A stretch of 64,000 bases of DNA from Nocardioides nitrophenolicus (GCF_016907515.1 NZ_JAFBBY010000001.1:3100001-3164000); one strand, 5' to 3'; positions 8,694 through 16,614 are shown, counted from the stretch's first letter. Translations and numbers: made by a program. The notes: generated by a model from the letters alone, not told the origin.

Positions 8694-9728
8694 ATGTTCG
8701 CCTTGAGGAAGACCACGCCCACCCACGGCTTCACCGTGGCCCACGACGTACCCGTCCCGGAGCCCGGCGCGGGCGAGGTGCTCGTCGCGGTGAGCCGGGC
8801 CGGAGTCTGCGGCACCGACAAGGGCATCTACGAGTGGGCGCCCTGGACCGCCGAGCACGTCACGCTGGGCACGACGGTCGGGCACGAGTTCGTCGGAAGG
8901 GTCGCCGCGGTGGGCCCCGCCGTCACCCGGGTGCGCGAGGGGCAGCGGGTCAGCGGCGAGGGCCACCTCGCCTGCGGCTCCTGCCCGCCCTGCCGCACCG
9001 GCCGGGCGCACGTGTGCGAGAGCGTCCGGGTGCTCGGGGCCGGCGTCGACGGCTGCTTCGCCGACTACGTCCTGCTCCCCGAGGCGAACCTCTGGCCGGT
9101 GCACGACGCCGTGTCCGACGACGTCGCCGCCATCCTCGACCCGATCGGCAACGCGATGCACACGGTGATGACCGCGGACGTCGCCGGCCGCAGCGTGCTG
9201 GTCACCGGGGCGGGGGTGATCGGCGCGATCTCGATCGCGATCGCCCGGGCCGCCGGCGCGGGGACCATCATCGCCACCGACCTCAGCCCCCGCCGGCTCG
9301 AGCTCGCGCTCGAGATGGGAGCCGACCACGCCCTGCCAGCCGACGACCCCGACTGGCCCGAGCAGGCACGTCGCCTGACCCGCGGATCGGGCCCCGACGT
9401 ACTGCTGGAGATGAGCGGCAGCCCGACGGCGATCCGGCAGGGCCTGCGGTCGCTGGGCAGCGGAGGGACCGCGGCGCTGCTCGGCGTGCCCACCCAGCCC
9501 GTCGAGCTCGACCTGCTCAACGATGTCGTCTTCAAGGGCGCGACCATCCACGGTGTGTTCGGCCGCCGCATGTTCGAGACCTGGTACCAGGTCGAGAACT
9601 TCCTGGTCGGCGGGCGGCTGCGCCTGGACCCGGTGATCAGCCACCGGATCCCCTTCCGGGACTACGACCGGGCGTTCGAGCTCATGTCGTCGGGCGAGGC
9701 GATGAAGATCGTGCTCGTGGCGGGCTGA
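8694..9728 (+). CDS. tdh: L-threonine 3-dehydrogenase (zinc-dependent MDR family)
   Basis: The protein is 344 residues, the family length. It has the catalytic-zinc Cys in AGVCGTDKG, GHEF, the structural-zinc cluster CGSCPPCRTGRAHVC, the Tdh-typical LDPIGNAMHT, Rossmann motif VLVTGAGVIGA, and the late Tdh hallmark FKGATIHGVFGRRMFETWY. Tdh oxidises L-threonine with NAD to 2-amino-3-ketobutyrate, the substrate of the preceding kbl product. Together they degrade threonine to glycine and acetyl-CoA. ATG at 8694 lies 8 nt after the kbl stop. Confidence 0.88.
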   Translation: MFALRKTTPTHGFTVAHDVPVPEPGAGEVLVAVSRAGVCGTDKGIYEWAPWTAEHVTLGTTVGHEFVGRVAAVGPAVTRVREGQRVSGEGHLACGSCPPCRTGRAHVCESVRVLGAGVDGCFADYVLLPEANLWPVHDAVSDDVAAILDPIGNAMHTVMTADVAGRSVLVTGAGVIGAISIAIARAAGAGTIIATDLSPRRLELALEMGADHALPADDPDWPEQARRLTRGSGPDVLLEMSGSPTAIRQGLRSLGSGGTAALLGVPTQPVELDLLNDVVFKGATIHGVFGRRMFETWYQVENFLVGGRLRLDPVISHRIPFRDYDRAFELMSSGEAMKIVLVAG

Positions 9729-9769
9729 CGGCCTGCGCCGCACGCCGCGGCGCGCGGGCGGGGCGTGAG

Positions 9770-9801
9770 TAGGGTGGCGCGGACGCGGATGTTCCGGAAC
9801 A
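9770..9801 (+). promoter_or_regulatory. Promoter with downstream palindrome for the LLM-crotonase pair
   Basis: TAGGGT at 9770-9775 matches the -10 hexamer seen before many genes here. Fifteen nt further, 9790-9801 is a perfect 12-bp palindrome TGTTCCGGAACA, a plausible operator in the 5' leader. The gene start at 9820 has its own Shine-Dalgarno GAGGAG. Confidence 0.4.
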
Positions 9802-9819
9802 CGTACTGAGGAGAATCCC

Positions 9820-10875
9820 ATGCGGCTCGGCATGATCATCGACTACTCCGGCGGCTTCGCCGAGACCGTGGAGCTGCTCCAGGAGTACGAGCGCAACGGC
9901 CTCGACCTGGTCGCGATGCCGGAGGCCTACTCCTTCGACGCGGTCAGCCAGCTCGGCTACATCGCCGCCAAGACCGAGCGGCTCGAGCTGATGTCGGCGA
10001 TCTTCCAGATCTACACCCGCACCCCGTCGTTGACCGCGATGACCGCCGCGGGCCTGGACTTCGTCTCCGACGGCCGGTTCACGCTCGGGCTCGGCGCGAG
10101 CGGCCCGCAGGTGATCGAGGGCTTCCACGGCGTGAAGTACGACGCCCCGCTGGGCCGCACCCGCGAGGTGATCGAGATCTGCCGCCAGGTCTGGAAGCGC
10201 GAGCCGGTCGAGTACGACGGCCGCTACTACGACGTGCCGCTCACCAGGGAGAACGGCGGCTCGGGCCTCGGCAAGCCGCTGAAGCTCATCAACCACCCGG
10301 TGCGCAGCGAGATCCCGATCTCGGTCGCCGCCCTCGGCCCCAAGAACGTCGCTCTCGTCGCCGAGCTCGCGAACGGCTGGCAGCCGTTGTTCTTCCACCC
10401 CGGCAAGGTGGACCTGGCGTGGGGCGAGCCGCTGAAGGAGGGCTTCGCGAAGCGCGACGCCTCCCTCGGCGAGCTCGACATCCAGCTCCAGATCGCCTTC
10501 CACCTCGGCGAGCCGTCCCCGGAGGCGGTGCAGGCGATCCGCGACCAGCTCGCGCTGTACGTCGGAGGCATGGGGGCGCGCGACAAGAACTTCTACAACC
10601 AGCTGGCGTGCCGCTACGGCTACGAGGCGGAGGCCAAGGAGATCCAGGACCTGTACCTGTCGGGACGGAAGGCGGAGGCCGCGGCCGCCGTGCCCGCCGA
10701 CCTGGTCGAGGCAGTCACCCTGATGGGCGACGAGGAGGCGATCCGCCGGCAGGTCGGCGAGTTCCACGCCGCGGGCGTGCGCACCTTCCTGCTCAACCCG
10801 CTCGCCGCCACCGACGAGGAGAAGGTCGCCCAGGTGCGCCGGCTGTCCGAGATCGTCACGGAGGTCGCGCCGTGA
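9820..10875 (+). CDS. LLM-class F420-dependent oxidoreductase
   Basis: The protein is 351 residues with a luciferase-like TIM-barrel pattern. It opens MRLGMIIDYSGGFAETVELLQEYE and carries FTLGLGASGPQVIEGFHG, the segment lining the flavin/F420 pocket in this superfamily. Actinobacterial members usually reduce or oxidise a substrate with coenzyme F420; F420 rather than FMN is assumed from taxon and family, not shown. GAGGAG precedes the ATG. The TGA overlaps the GTG of the crotonase gene, so the two are translated together and may act in one acyl-CoA or lipid pathway (inference). Confidence 0.85.
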   Translation: MRLGMIIDYSGGFAETVELLQEYERNGLDLVAMPEAYSFDAVSQLGYIAAKTERLELMSAIFQIYTRTPSLTAMTAAGLDFVSDGRFTLGLGASGPQVIEGFHGVKYDAPLGRTREVIEICRQVWKREPVEYDGRYYDVPLTRENGGSGLGKPLKLINHPVRSEIPISVAALGPKNVALVAELANGWQPLFFHPGKVDLAWGEPLKEGFAKRDASLGELDIQLQIAFHLGEPSPEAVQAIRDQLALYVGGMGARDKNFYNQLACRYGYEAEAKEIQDLYLSGRKAEAAAAVPADLVEAVTLMGDEEAIRRQVGEFHAAGVRTFLLNPLAATDEEKVAQVRRLSEIVTEVAP

Positions 10876-11687
10876 CCGAGCGCCGGTTCACCGTCACCCG
10901 CGACGGCGCGGTCGCGACCGTCGGACTGGCCGGTCCGGGCGGCAAGGCCGTGATGGACGAGGCGTTCTTCGCCGAGCTCGCCACGACCTTCGCCGAGCTG
11001 GACGCCGACGACGCGGTCCGCGCGGCGGTGCTGGCGGGCGCGGGCGAGCACTTCTCCTACGGGCTCGACCTGGCCGCGGCCGCCAGCACCTTCGCGCCGC
11101 TGCGGCAGGCCACCCACGCCGGCGCCCGCCAGGAGCTGATGGCGCTGATCCGCCGGTGGCAGGCGGCGCTCGACACCGTCGCCGACCTCCGCAAGCCGAC
11201 CGTCGCGGCCGTGACCGGGTGGTGCATCGGCGGCGGCGTCGACCTCGCCGTCGCCTGCGACGTCCGGGTCGCCTCGGCCGACGCGGTGTTCAGCGTGCGC
11301 GAGGCGAAGGTCGGGATCGTCGCCGACCTCGGCAGCCTCCAGCGCCTGGTCGGCGTGATCGGCGACGGCCACCTGCGCGAGCTCGCCCTCACCGGCGACG
11401 ACGTCCCGGCCGCCCGGGCCGCCGAGATCGGTCTGGTCAACCACGTGCACGCCACTCCCGACGAGGCGCGTACGGCGGCCGCCGGGCTCGCGGCCCGGAT
11501 GGCGGCCAACTCGCCGCTGGTCCTGCGCGGCGTCAAGGACGTCCTCGACGCCGAGCGCGGTCCCCGGGTCGAGGCCGGGCTGCGCTACACCGCGGTGTGG
11601 AATGCGGCGTTCCTGCTCAGTGACGACCTCGACGAGGCGATGCTGGCCTTCCTCGAGCGCCGGCCGCCGGACTTCACCGGTCGCTGA
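10872..11687 (+). CDS. Crotonase family, delta3,5-delta2,4-dienoyl-CoA isomerase-like (enoyl-CoA hydratase)
   Basis: The protein is 271 residues. The crotonase oxyanion-hole segments are HFSYGLDL and GWCIGGGVDLAVACDVRVAS. The acidic residues in GGGVDL, SVREAKVG and VADLGSL fall where mammalian ECH1 (dienoyl-CoA isomerase) has its three carboxylates, so an isomerase role is more likely than plain hydration; this is by memory of the family. The GTG start overlaps the upstream stop (GTGA). A strong hairpin begins at the stop codon. Confidence 0.85.
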   Translation: MTERRFTVTRDGAVATVGLAGPGGKAVMDEAFFAELATTFAELDADDAVRAAVLAGAGEHFSYGLDLAAAASTFAPLRQATHAGARQELMALIRRWQAALDTVADLRKPTVAAVTGWCIGGGVDLAVACDVRVASADAVFSVREAKVGIVADLGSLQRLVGVIGDGHLRELALTGDDVPAARAAEIGLVNHVHATPDEARTAAAGLAARMAANSPLVLRGVKDVLDAERGPRVEAGLRYTAVWNAAFLLSDDLDEAMLAFLERRPPDFTGR

Positions 11688-11720
11688 GCCTGGAGTCACC
11701 GATCTCGGTGATTCCAGGCT
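11687..11720. terminator. Bidirectional hairpin terminator between convergent genes
   Basis: The arms 11687-11702 and 11705-11720 pair over 16 bp with a single G/T mismatch that becomes a G-U pair in RNA, with a 2-nt loop. The left arm begins at the last base of the crotonase stop codon, and the right arm ends 5 nt before the stop of the opposite-strand glycine-rich gene. There is no T-run. Confidence 0.75.
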
Positions 11721-11725
11721 GAGCC

Positions 11726-12925
11726 TCACTGCACCACCCGGTCGCGGCCGGGACCGCCGTAGAGCCGGTCCTTGCCCGGTCCGCCGCGGAGCACGTCGCG
11801 CCCGGGACCACCGCAGATCAGGTCCCGGCCACCGCGGCCGCGGATCCGGTCGTCGCCGCCGAGGCCGACGATGACGTCGGGGCCCGGCGTACCGCGGAGC
11901 ACGTCGTCGCCGGGCGTGCCGACGATGGTGGCCGCCTTCCCGCGGCAGGTGGGAGCCGGCGGCTGGCCGCAGCCGCCCTCCGGGGTGATCACCACCTGGG
12001 CGCCGGCCGCGGCTGGAGCGACCCCGGCCTGGGCGGGAGGCACGCTGCTGTAGCTGCCGCCTCCGCCGCCCCCGCCGGCGGTGCCGTCGAGCACGCCGCC
12101 ACCGCCTCCGCCGCCGTAGCCGCCCCCTCCGCCACCGGCGACCCCGCCACCTCCGCCGCCGCCGAAGCCGCCGTTGCCACCGGTGCCGCCGGTGCCACCG
12201 GTGCCGGTCACGACCTGGCCGGTGCCGCCGGTGCCCCCGTTGCCGAGGGCCCAGCCGCCCGCGCCGCCCTGGCCGGCGTTCCCGCCGTCGAGGACCACGC
12301 CGCCGCCCCCGCCGCCGCCCTCGGTGCCGTCGCCCGCGCCGCGGGCGACGTGGCTGACCAGGCTGGAGCCGCCGACGGTCCCGCCGCCGGACGGGGTGTC
12401 GATGCCGGCGCCGGAGCCGCCGACGCCCGCCGGGGCGCCGTTGCCGCCGGTGCCGGTCAGGCTGGCGTCGAGGCCACCGGTCGAGGTCCCGGACCCGCCG
12501 CCACCACCGGCCACGGCGAGCACGCCGGCCGCCGTCGGGCCGGTCACCACGAACGACCCGCCGCCTCCGCCGCCACCGGTCTGGCCCGGGACGCCGTTCC
12601 CGCCGGCGCCGCCGACCAGCACCTGCAGGGTGCTGCCCGGCGTCACCGGGACGCCGGGCACGGCGAGGAAGCCGCCCCGGCCGCCGGGCGTGGAGGAGCC
12701 GCCGCCCGGCGCGCCCACGACGTACAGGCTCACCTGATGCACGCCGGCCGGCACCACCCAGGACTGGACGGCGCCGGTCGGACCGAACCCGACGGGGGCG
12801 GGACGGGCGCAGGCGCCGATGCCGGCCGCGGGCGGCGGGCCGGCCGCCGGGAGGACGAGGGCGCCGGCGGCGAGGAGCGCGCCGCCGAGCGCGCGGGCAA
12901 GGGGACGGGGGAGCGAGAGCGTCAC
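11726..12925 (-). CDS. Secreted glycine-rich protein with C-terminal RTX-type calcium repeats
   Basis: The protein is 399 residues. A signal peptide covers about residues 1-35 (SLPRPLARALGGALLAAGALVL then a Pro-rich stretch). Residues about 60-320 are a glycine-rich domain of GGxGGxGG runs resembling PGRS-like or Gly_rich_2 domains. The last 60 residues are six RTX-like nonapeptides (GTPGDDVLRG, GLGGDDRIRG, GGPGRDVLRG and so on), which bind calcium in exported proteins of other bacteria. GTG at 12925 is preceded by GGAAGG. Probably exported and folded at the cell surface or outside; function unknown. No adjacent type I exporter is seen, so Sec export is assumed from the signal peptide. Confidence 0.8.
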   Translation of the reverse strand: MTLSLPRPLARALGGALLAAGALVLPAAGPPPAAGIGACARPAPVGFGPTGAVQSWVVPAGVHQVSLYVVGAPGGGSSTPGGRGGFLAVPGVPVTPGSTLQVLVGGAGGNGVPGQTGGGGGGGSFVVTGPTAAGVLAVAGGGGGSGTSTGGLDASLTGTGGNGAPAGVGGSGAGIDTPSGGGTVGGSSLVSHVARGAGDGTEGGGGGGGVVLDGGNAGQGGAGGWALGNGGTGGTGQVVTGTGGTGGTGGNGGFGGGGGGGVAGGGGGGYGGGGGGGVLDGTAGGGGGGGSYSSVPPAQAGVAPAAAGAQVVITPEGGCGQPPAPTCRGKAATIVGTPGDDVLRGTPGPDVIVGLGGDDRIRGRGGRDLICGGPGRDVLRGGPGKDRLYGGPGRDRVVQ

Positions 12926-13023
12926 GAGGGGGCCTTCCGGGAGCAGCGGTCAGCCGGGCCGATCCGCCCCCTCTCGGCCGGGCACTCGCACGCTACTCCG
13001 GCGACGCGCGCTCGGTAAAGGGT

Positions 13024-13314
13024 CTAACCGGCGTCGCGCTTGGCCCGGGTGATCGCCGCGACCGCGCGGCCGTACCGGATCGGCACCGCGCCCAGCGCCA
13101 GCGCCCGCTGCCGGGTCGGCTCGGTGACGTCGAAGTGCTCCCGCGCGGTGCCCGGGCTCTGGATCCAGCGCGCCTCGATGCCGAGCCGGTCGGCGAACGC
13201 CAGCAGCTCGCGACTGCCGGCCTCGCCGGGCAGGTCGGAGAGCAGGTGGGACCAGACCCCGTCGACCGGGCCGACCACGGCGGAGAGCTGCATGTCGTCG
13301 ACGTACACGGTCAC
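13024..13314 (-). CDS. DUF4031 domain protein
   Basis: This 96-residue protein opens MTVYVDDMQLSAVVGPVDG, the typical DUF4031 N-terminus, with WSHLLSD and the HTH-free alpha/beta core that follow in this family. Its role is unknown; it is probably cytoplasmic. GTG at 13314 was chosen because the family begins with this MTVYVDDM pattern; the frame remains open upstream, but that extension runs into the terminator hairpin of the preceding gene. Confidence 0.75.
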   Translation of the reverse strand: MTVYVDDMQLSAVVGPVDGVWSHLLSDLPGEAGSRELLAFADRLGIEARWIQSPGTAREHFDVTEPTRQRALALGAVPIRYGRAVAAITRAKRDAG

Positions 13315-13335
13315 GGGCCCAGCCTCCCACGCGCT

Positions 13336-13374
13336 CGACCGCCGGTGCTCCCTCATACGGAGCACCGGCGGTCG
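13336..13374 (-). terminator. Hairpin terminator after the NlpC/P60 gene
   Basis: Arms 13336-13351 and 13359-13374 pair perfectly over 16 bp around a 7-nt loop, 10 nt downstream of the NlpC/P60 stop. No T-run follows, as is common in high-GC actinomycetes. Confidence 0.75.
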
Positions 13375-13384
13375 TGGCGTGGGG

Positions 13385-13948
13385 TCAGCGCACGTGGCCG
13401 TAGAAGACCGAGCTGGTCCAGATCCGGTCCCTGCGGACCGGTACGCCGGGCCGCGAGGCGTGCCACAGCGTGTGGTTCCCGGCGTAGATGCCGACGTGGT
13501 AGACCCGGCCGCCGCTGGTGAAGAACACCAGGTCGCCGACCCGCGGGTTGCGCACCCGCTGGGTGGCGCCGGCCTGGGCGCCGGAGGTGCGGGGCAGGTT
13601 CTTGCCGACGTGCCGGTAGACCCACTGCACGAGCCCGGAGCAGTCGAAGGCGTTCGGCCCGGCGGCGCCGTAGGAGTACGGCTTGCCGGCCCGGGAGCGG
13701 ACGGTGCTCATCACCTTGTCGACGCGCTTCTGGGCCTTCTCCTCGGCCTGCTCCTTGGTCTTGTCACCGTCGGTGGCGTGGTGGGGGTGCTCGGCGGCCT
13801 CGTCCTTGGCGATCTCGGCGGGGAGCACGAGCGACGAGCCGGTGTCGTCGTCGGCGTGCGCGGCCGGGGACGGGGAGAGCAGGCTCGCCGACGCGAGGAC
13901 GGGTACGACGAGCAGGCGCGCGGCAGCGCGCGAGGCGATGGTGGACAT
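13385..13948 (-). CDS. Secreted NlpC/P60 peptidoglycan endopeptidase
   Basis: The protein is 187 residues. A signal peptide (residues 1-32, ending near AAHA) is followed by a charged linker and then an NlpC/P60 domain from about residue 78. The catalytic Cys is in NAFDCSGLVQW, the His in RVYHVGIYAG and the third polar residue in LWHASRPG. Such enzymes cut stem peptides of peptidoglycan during growth and division. Expression should be set by the c-di-AMP riboswitch directly upstream, a pairing known in actinobacteria for resuscitation and cell-wall hydrolase genes. A hairpin terminator follows. Confidence 0.92.
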   Translation of the reverse strand: MSTIASRAAARLLVVPVLASASLLSPSPAAHADDDTGSSLVLPAEIAKDEAAEHPHHATDGDKTKEQAEEKAQKRVDKVMSTVRSRAGKPYSYGAAGPNAFDCSGLVQWVYRHVGKNLPRTSGAQAGATQRVRNPRVGDLVFFTSGGRVYHVGIYAGNHTLWHASRPGVPVRRDRIWTSSVFYGHVR

Positions 13949-13959
13949 CAGGGGGAACT

Positions 13960-14095
13960 CCGCAGCGGCGCCTGCGAGAGATGACCTGTCGGGCTTGGGC
14001 TGCTGGTGCCCCGGGACAGCTGTCCCTTCGCCCCGAGCCGGAGAGTGTCCGGCGTACTGCTTGGGTCTCCCGTGCCCGCGCTTACCTCATCGTTC
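13960..14095 (-). promoter_or_regulatory. Cyclic di-AMP (ydaO/yuaA-type) riboswitch
   Basis: Read on the minus strand, the leader of the NlpC/P60 gene holds the three hallmark blocks in order: GGGAGACCCAAGCAGTACG (about 14052-14070), TCGGGGCGAAGGGAC (about 14022-14036) and AGCCCGACAGGTCAT...CGCAGGCG (about 13968-13999). These match the actinobacterial ydaO consensus remembered from rpfA-type leaders (GGGGGACCCAAGUAC, GGGGUGAAUC, CCCGUCAGCUAACC, GUAGGCG). Binding of c-di-AMP is known to turn such leaders off. The element ends about 20 nt before the ATG. Boundaries are approximate; covariance scoring was not possible here. Confidence 0.85.
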
Positions 14096-14300
14096 TCGAT
14101 GTCGCCCACCGTCGAGCGCGGGCCTCGGCGCGACGTGGCGGCCTCCCCGGGTCGGGGAGGGCGTGGTCCAGTGCACCCTGCTTGCAGGAGCAAGCGCTGT
14201 GGCCGACGTCACCTTTGGCGCGTGGCGATCCTCACCCGGTTCGATGTAACGCCGACGCTGATCGGCGGGACCGATCAGCCCGATCGGTCGGTCCGGCCGG
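14096..14300. other. Non-coding stretch upstream of the riboswitch
   Basis: Together with the riboswitch this is a 352-nt gene-free region. On the minus strand it should hold the promoter of the riboswitch transcript. A small perfect hairpin (GCTTGC / GCAAGC around TCCT) lies near 14180-14195, and GATCGG/CCGATC repeats lie at 14260-14285 next to the stop of the following gene. No open frame with coding character was seen. Confidence 0.5.
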
Positions 14301-14972
14301 TCAGCCGGTGATGTGCGGGTCGGCCAGCAGGTACTGCGCGATCCGCCCGTCGCGGCCGCGACGGGGACGCACCGGCTCGGGCACCATCCGGCCCTCGGCG
14401 GTGTCCCAGAACCGGTCGACCTGGAGCGCGACCCGGCGCGCCAGGCGGCCGGACAGGCCGTGGTGGGGCAGATAGGGGTGCGGGCGGGTGGGGACCCGGC
14501 GCTCGGTGCGGTAGAGCCGCTCGGCCAGCCGGCCGCACTCCTCGGGCGAGCTGGCGGCGGCCAGGTCGTCGACCAGCCGGAGCTCGAGGGCGCGGGTGGC
14601 GGCCAGCTCGCGCTCGACCTCCTCCCAGATGCCGGCCCAGGGCCGTCGTACGACGAACGTGGAGCCGTAGAGCTTGGCCTTCACCTGCGCCAGCGCGACC
14701 TCCAGGCGCCTGCTCTGCAGGGCGAGCTCACGGGCGCGGTGCTGGCCCCGGTCGAGCCGGCGCCGTGCGGCCGGGGCGAGCACCGCGTTCGCGGCGGCGA
14801 CGTGCCGGCTGGTGCTGGCGAGGAAGGGGTCGGCCGCGCTGAGCGCGGCACGTGGTCGCTCGCGGGTGGGGCGGGAGGCCTCGGCGCTGCGCATCCGGGC
14901 GTGGAGCACGGCGTGGGTCTGGGTCACGGTGTCGGCGAGGACGTCGGCGCCGAGGGTCGGGCTCTCGGACAT
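14301..14972 (-). CDS. Hypothetical protein, helical, Arg-rich
   Basis: The protein is 223 residues and I do not recognise the family. It has no signal peptide or membrane segment and is rich in Arg, Ala and Leu with long predicted helices (residues about 15-135). The C-terminal part has VRRPWAGIWEEVERE and a conserved-looking FWDTAEGRMVPEP segment. A good Shine-Dalgarno (GGAGGT) sits upstream of the ATG at 14972. It lies downstream of gap on the same strand but is separated by a strong terminator, so it is probably its own transcript. Confidence 0.6.
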   Translation of the reverse strand: MSESPTLGADVLADTVTQTHAVLHARMRSAEASRPTRERPRAALSAADPFLASTSRHVAAANAVLAPAARRRLDRGQHRARELALQSRRLEVALAQVKAKLYGSTFVVRRPWAGIWEEVERELAATRALELRLVDDLAAASSPEECGRLAERLYRTERRVPTRPHPYLPHHGLSGRLARRVALQVDRFWDTAEGRMVPEPVRPRRGRDGRIAQYLLADPHITG

Positions 14973-15008
14973 GGTCGCACCTCCGTTGGGGGAACCCCCT
15001 CAATTGCA

Positions 15009-15057
15009 GTGTGCGCCGGTCCCGCGCCCCGTTCAAGGGGCCGGAACCGGCGCACAC
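15009..15057 (-). terminator. Hairpin terminator after gap
   Basis: The outer arms GTGTGCGCCGGT (15009-15020) and ACCGGCGCACAC (15046-15057) pair perfectly. An inner CCCC-GTTCAA-GGGG stem strengthens the structure. It lies about 20 nt downstream of the gap stop on the minus strand. Confidence 0.7.
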
Positions 15058-15077
15058 GGGCGTGCGTCGGGCGTCGG

Positions 15078-16517
15078 TCAGACGCGCGGCAGCGTGGTGT
15101 ACTCCACGCCGCAGATGTACTGCACGGTGCGCAGCACCTGGCAGGAGTAGCCGAACTCGTTGTCGTACCAGACGTAGAGGATCGCCGAGTCGCCGTCGAC
15201 GATCGAGGCACCGCCGTCGACGATCGAGGCCGCGCGGGCGCCGATGAAGTCGGTGGACACGGCGTCGGAGGCGGTCGTGTAGTCGAGGTTGCGGGCCAGC
15301 GGGCCGACCAGGGAGGCGTTGCGGAGGTGCTCGTTGACCTCCTCGCGGGTGGTCTCGCGCTCGAGCTGCAGGCTGAGGATCGCGATCGACACGTCCGGGG
15401 TGGGGACCCGGATCGAGTTGCCGGTGATCCGGGCCTTGAGGTCGGGGAGCACCTTGGCGACGGCCGACGCCGCGCCGGTCTCGGTGATGACCAGGTTGAG
15501 CGGCGCGGAGCGGCCGCGACGGTCGGCCTTGTGGTAGTTGTCGAGCAGGTTCTGGTCGTTGGTGAACGAGTGCACCGTCTCGACGTGGCCACGGACGATG
15601 CCGAACTCGTCCTCCATCGCCTTGAGCGGCGGGACGATCGCGTTCGTCGTGCACGACGCGCAGGAGAGCACCTTCTCGTCGAGGTCGACGTCGAGGTGGT
15701 TGACGCCGTGGACGATGTTGGGCACGTCGCCCTTGCCCGGCGCGGTGAGCAGCACCTTGGCGATGCCGGGGCGCAGGTGGCCCGAGAGGCCCTCGCGGTC
15801 GCGCCAGATGCCGGTGTTGTCGATGAGGATGGCGTCCTCGATGCCGTACTCGGTGTAGTCGATCTCCTCGGGGGAGTTCGAGTAGATCACCTGGATCACG
15901 TTGCCGTTGGCGATGATCTGGTGCTTCTCCTCGTCGACCGTGATCGAGCCGTTGAAGGCGCCGTGGATCGAGTCGCGGCGCAGCAGCGAGGCGCGCTTCT
16001 TCAGGTCGTCGCCCTTGCCCTTGCGGACCACGACGGCGCGCAGCCGCAGGCCGTTGCCGGAGCCGGACTTCTCGACCAGCAGGCGCGCGACGAGGCGGCC
16101 GATCCGGCCGAAGCCGTAGAGGACCACGTCCTGCGGCGACGGCGCGGGGAGCTTGTTGTCACCGGTGGCCTCGGCCAGCGCGGCGGCGGTGAAGTCGGCG
16201 ACCGACTGGCTGCCGTCGGCGGCCCGGTAGGCGCGGATGAGCAGCGCGAGGTCGACCTTCGCGGCGCCCAGGTCGAGCCCGGCGATCGCCTCGAGGAAGG
16301 GGAAGGTGTCGCGCACCGACAGCTCGACGCCGTCGATCTGGCGGGCGTAGCGGTGGGTCTTGAGGATGTCGATGACCGACTTGTTCACCAGCGAGCGGCT
16401 GTGGAGCAGGATCGTGACGTCCTTCTCGCGGTGCAGCTTGCCGACGATCGGGATCATCGCCTCGGCGAGCTCTTCGTGGTGCTTCCAGCGAGTGAACTTG
16501 TCTTCGGTGGTGCTCAA
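15078..16517 (-). CDS. gap: Glyceraldehyde-3-phosphate dehydrogenase, long form
   Basis: The protein is 479 residues, about 140 longer than ordinary GAPDH. The extra N-terminal domain (residues 1-130, KFTRWKHHEELAEAMIP onward) is typical of the GapB/GapX class of actinobacteria (Corynebacterium GapB is about 480). The NAD-binding motif is VVLYGFGRIGRLVARLL and the catalytic Cys lies in SCASCTTNAI; the C-terminal WYDNEFGYSCQ is universal. The class is linked to gluconeogenic use with NADP preference in Corynebacterium; cofactor here is not shown. The TTG at 16517 is chosen because AGGGG lies 5 nt upstream and it gives the family length; TAGCAT at 16553-16558 is a likely -10. Confidence 0.9.
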   Translation of the reverse strand: MSTTEDKFTRWKHHEELAEAMIPIVGKLHREKDVTILLHSRSLVNKSVIDILKTHRYARQIDGVELSVRDTFPFLEAIAGLDLGAAKVDLALLIRAYRAADGSQSVADFTAAALAEATGDNKLPAPSPQDVVLYGFGRIGRLVARLLVEKSGSGNGLRLRAVVVRKGKGDDLKKRASLLRRDSIHGAFNGSITVDEEKHQIIANGNVIQVIYSNSPEEIDYTEYGIEDAILIDNTGIWRDREGLSGHLRPGIAKVLLTAPGKGDVPNIVHGVNHLDVDLDEKVLSCASCTTNAIVPPLKAMEDEFGIVRGHVETVHSFTNDQNLLDNYHKADRRGRSAPLNLVITETGAASAVAKVLPDLKARITGNSIRVPTPDVSIAILSLQLERETTREEVNEHLRNASLVGPLARNLDYTTASDAVSTDFIGARAASIVDGGASIVDGDSAILYVWYDNEFGYSCQVLRTVQYICGVEYTTLPRV

Positions 16518-16614
16518 CGCTTCCCCTATGAACTGTCGACAAAAGCCGCTTGATGCTAGGCCCCCGGAACGGGGGAGGGGCAATCGGGCCGAGCGGTGGG
16601 ACGTGTGGACTCCG

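Noticed and set aside
12174..12737. Proline-rich plus-strand frame opposite the glycine-rich secreted protein
   Set aside because: Pro-rich text is the exact complement of GGC/GGT codons; the minus frame has a signal peptide and RTX repeats.
13315..13365. Upstream extension of the DUF4031 gene to 13365
   Set aside because: The extension overlaps the terminator hairpin of the preceding gene and is absent from the family N-terminus.
14313..16553. A 746-codon plus-strand frame over the hypothetical gene and gap
   Set aside because: It runs across two genes and a terminator; the text is repetitive Asp/Val/Gly without domains, while the minus strand gives a full GAPDH.
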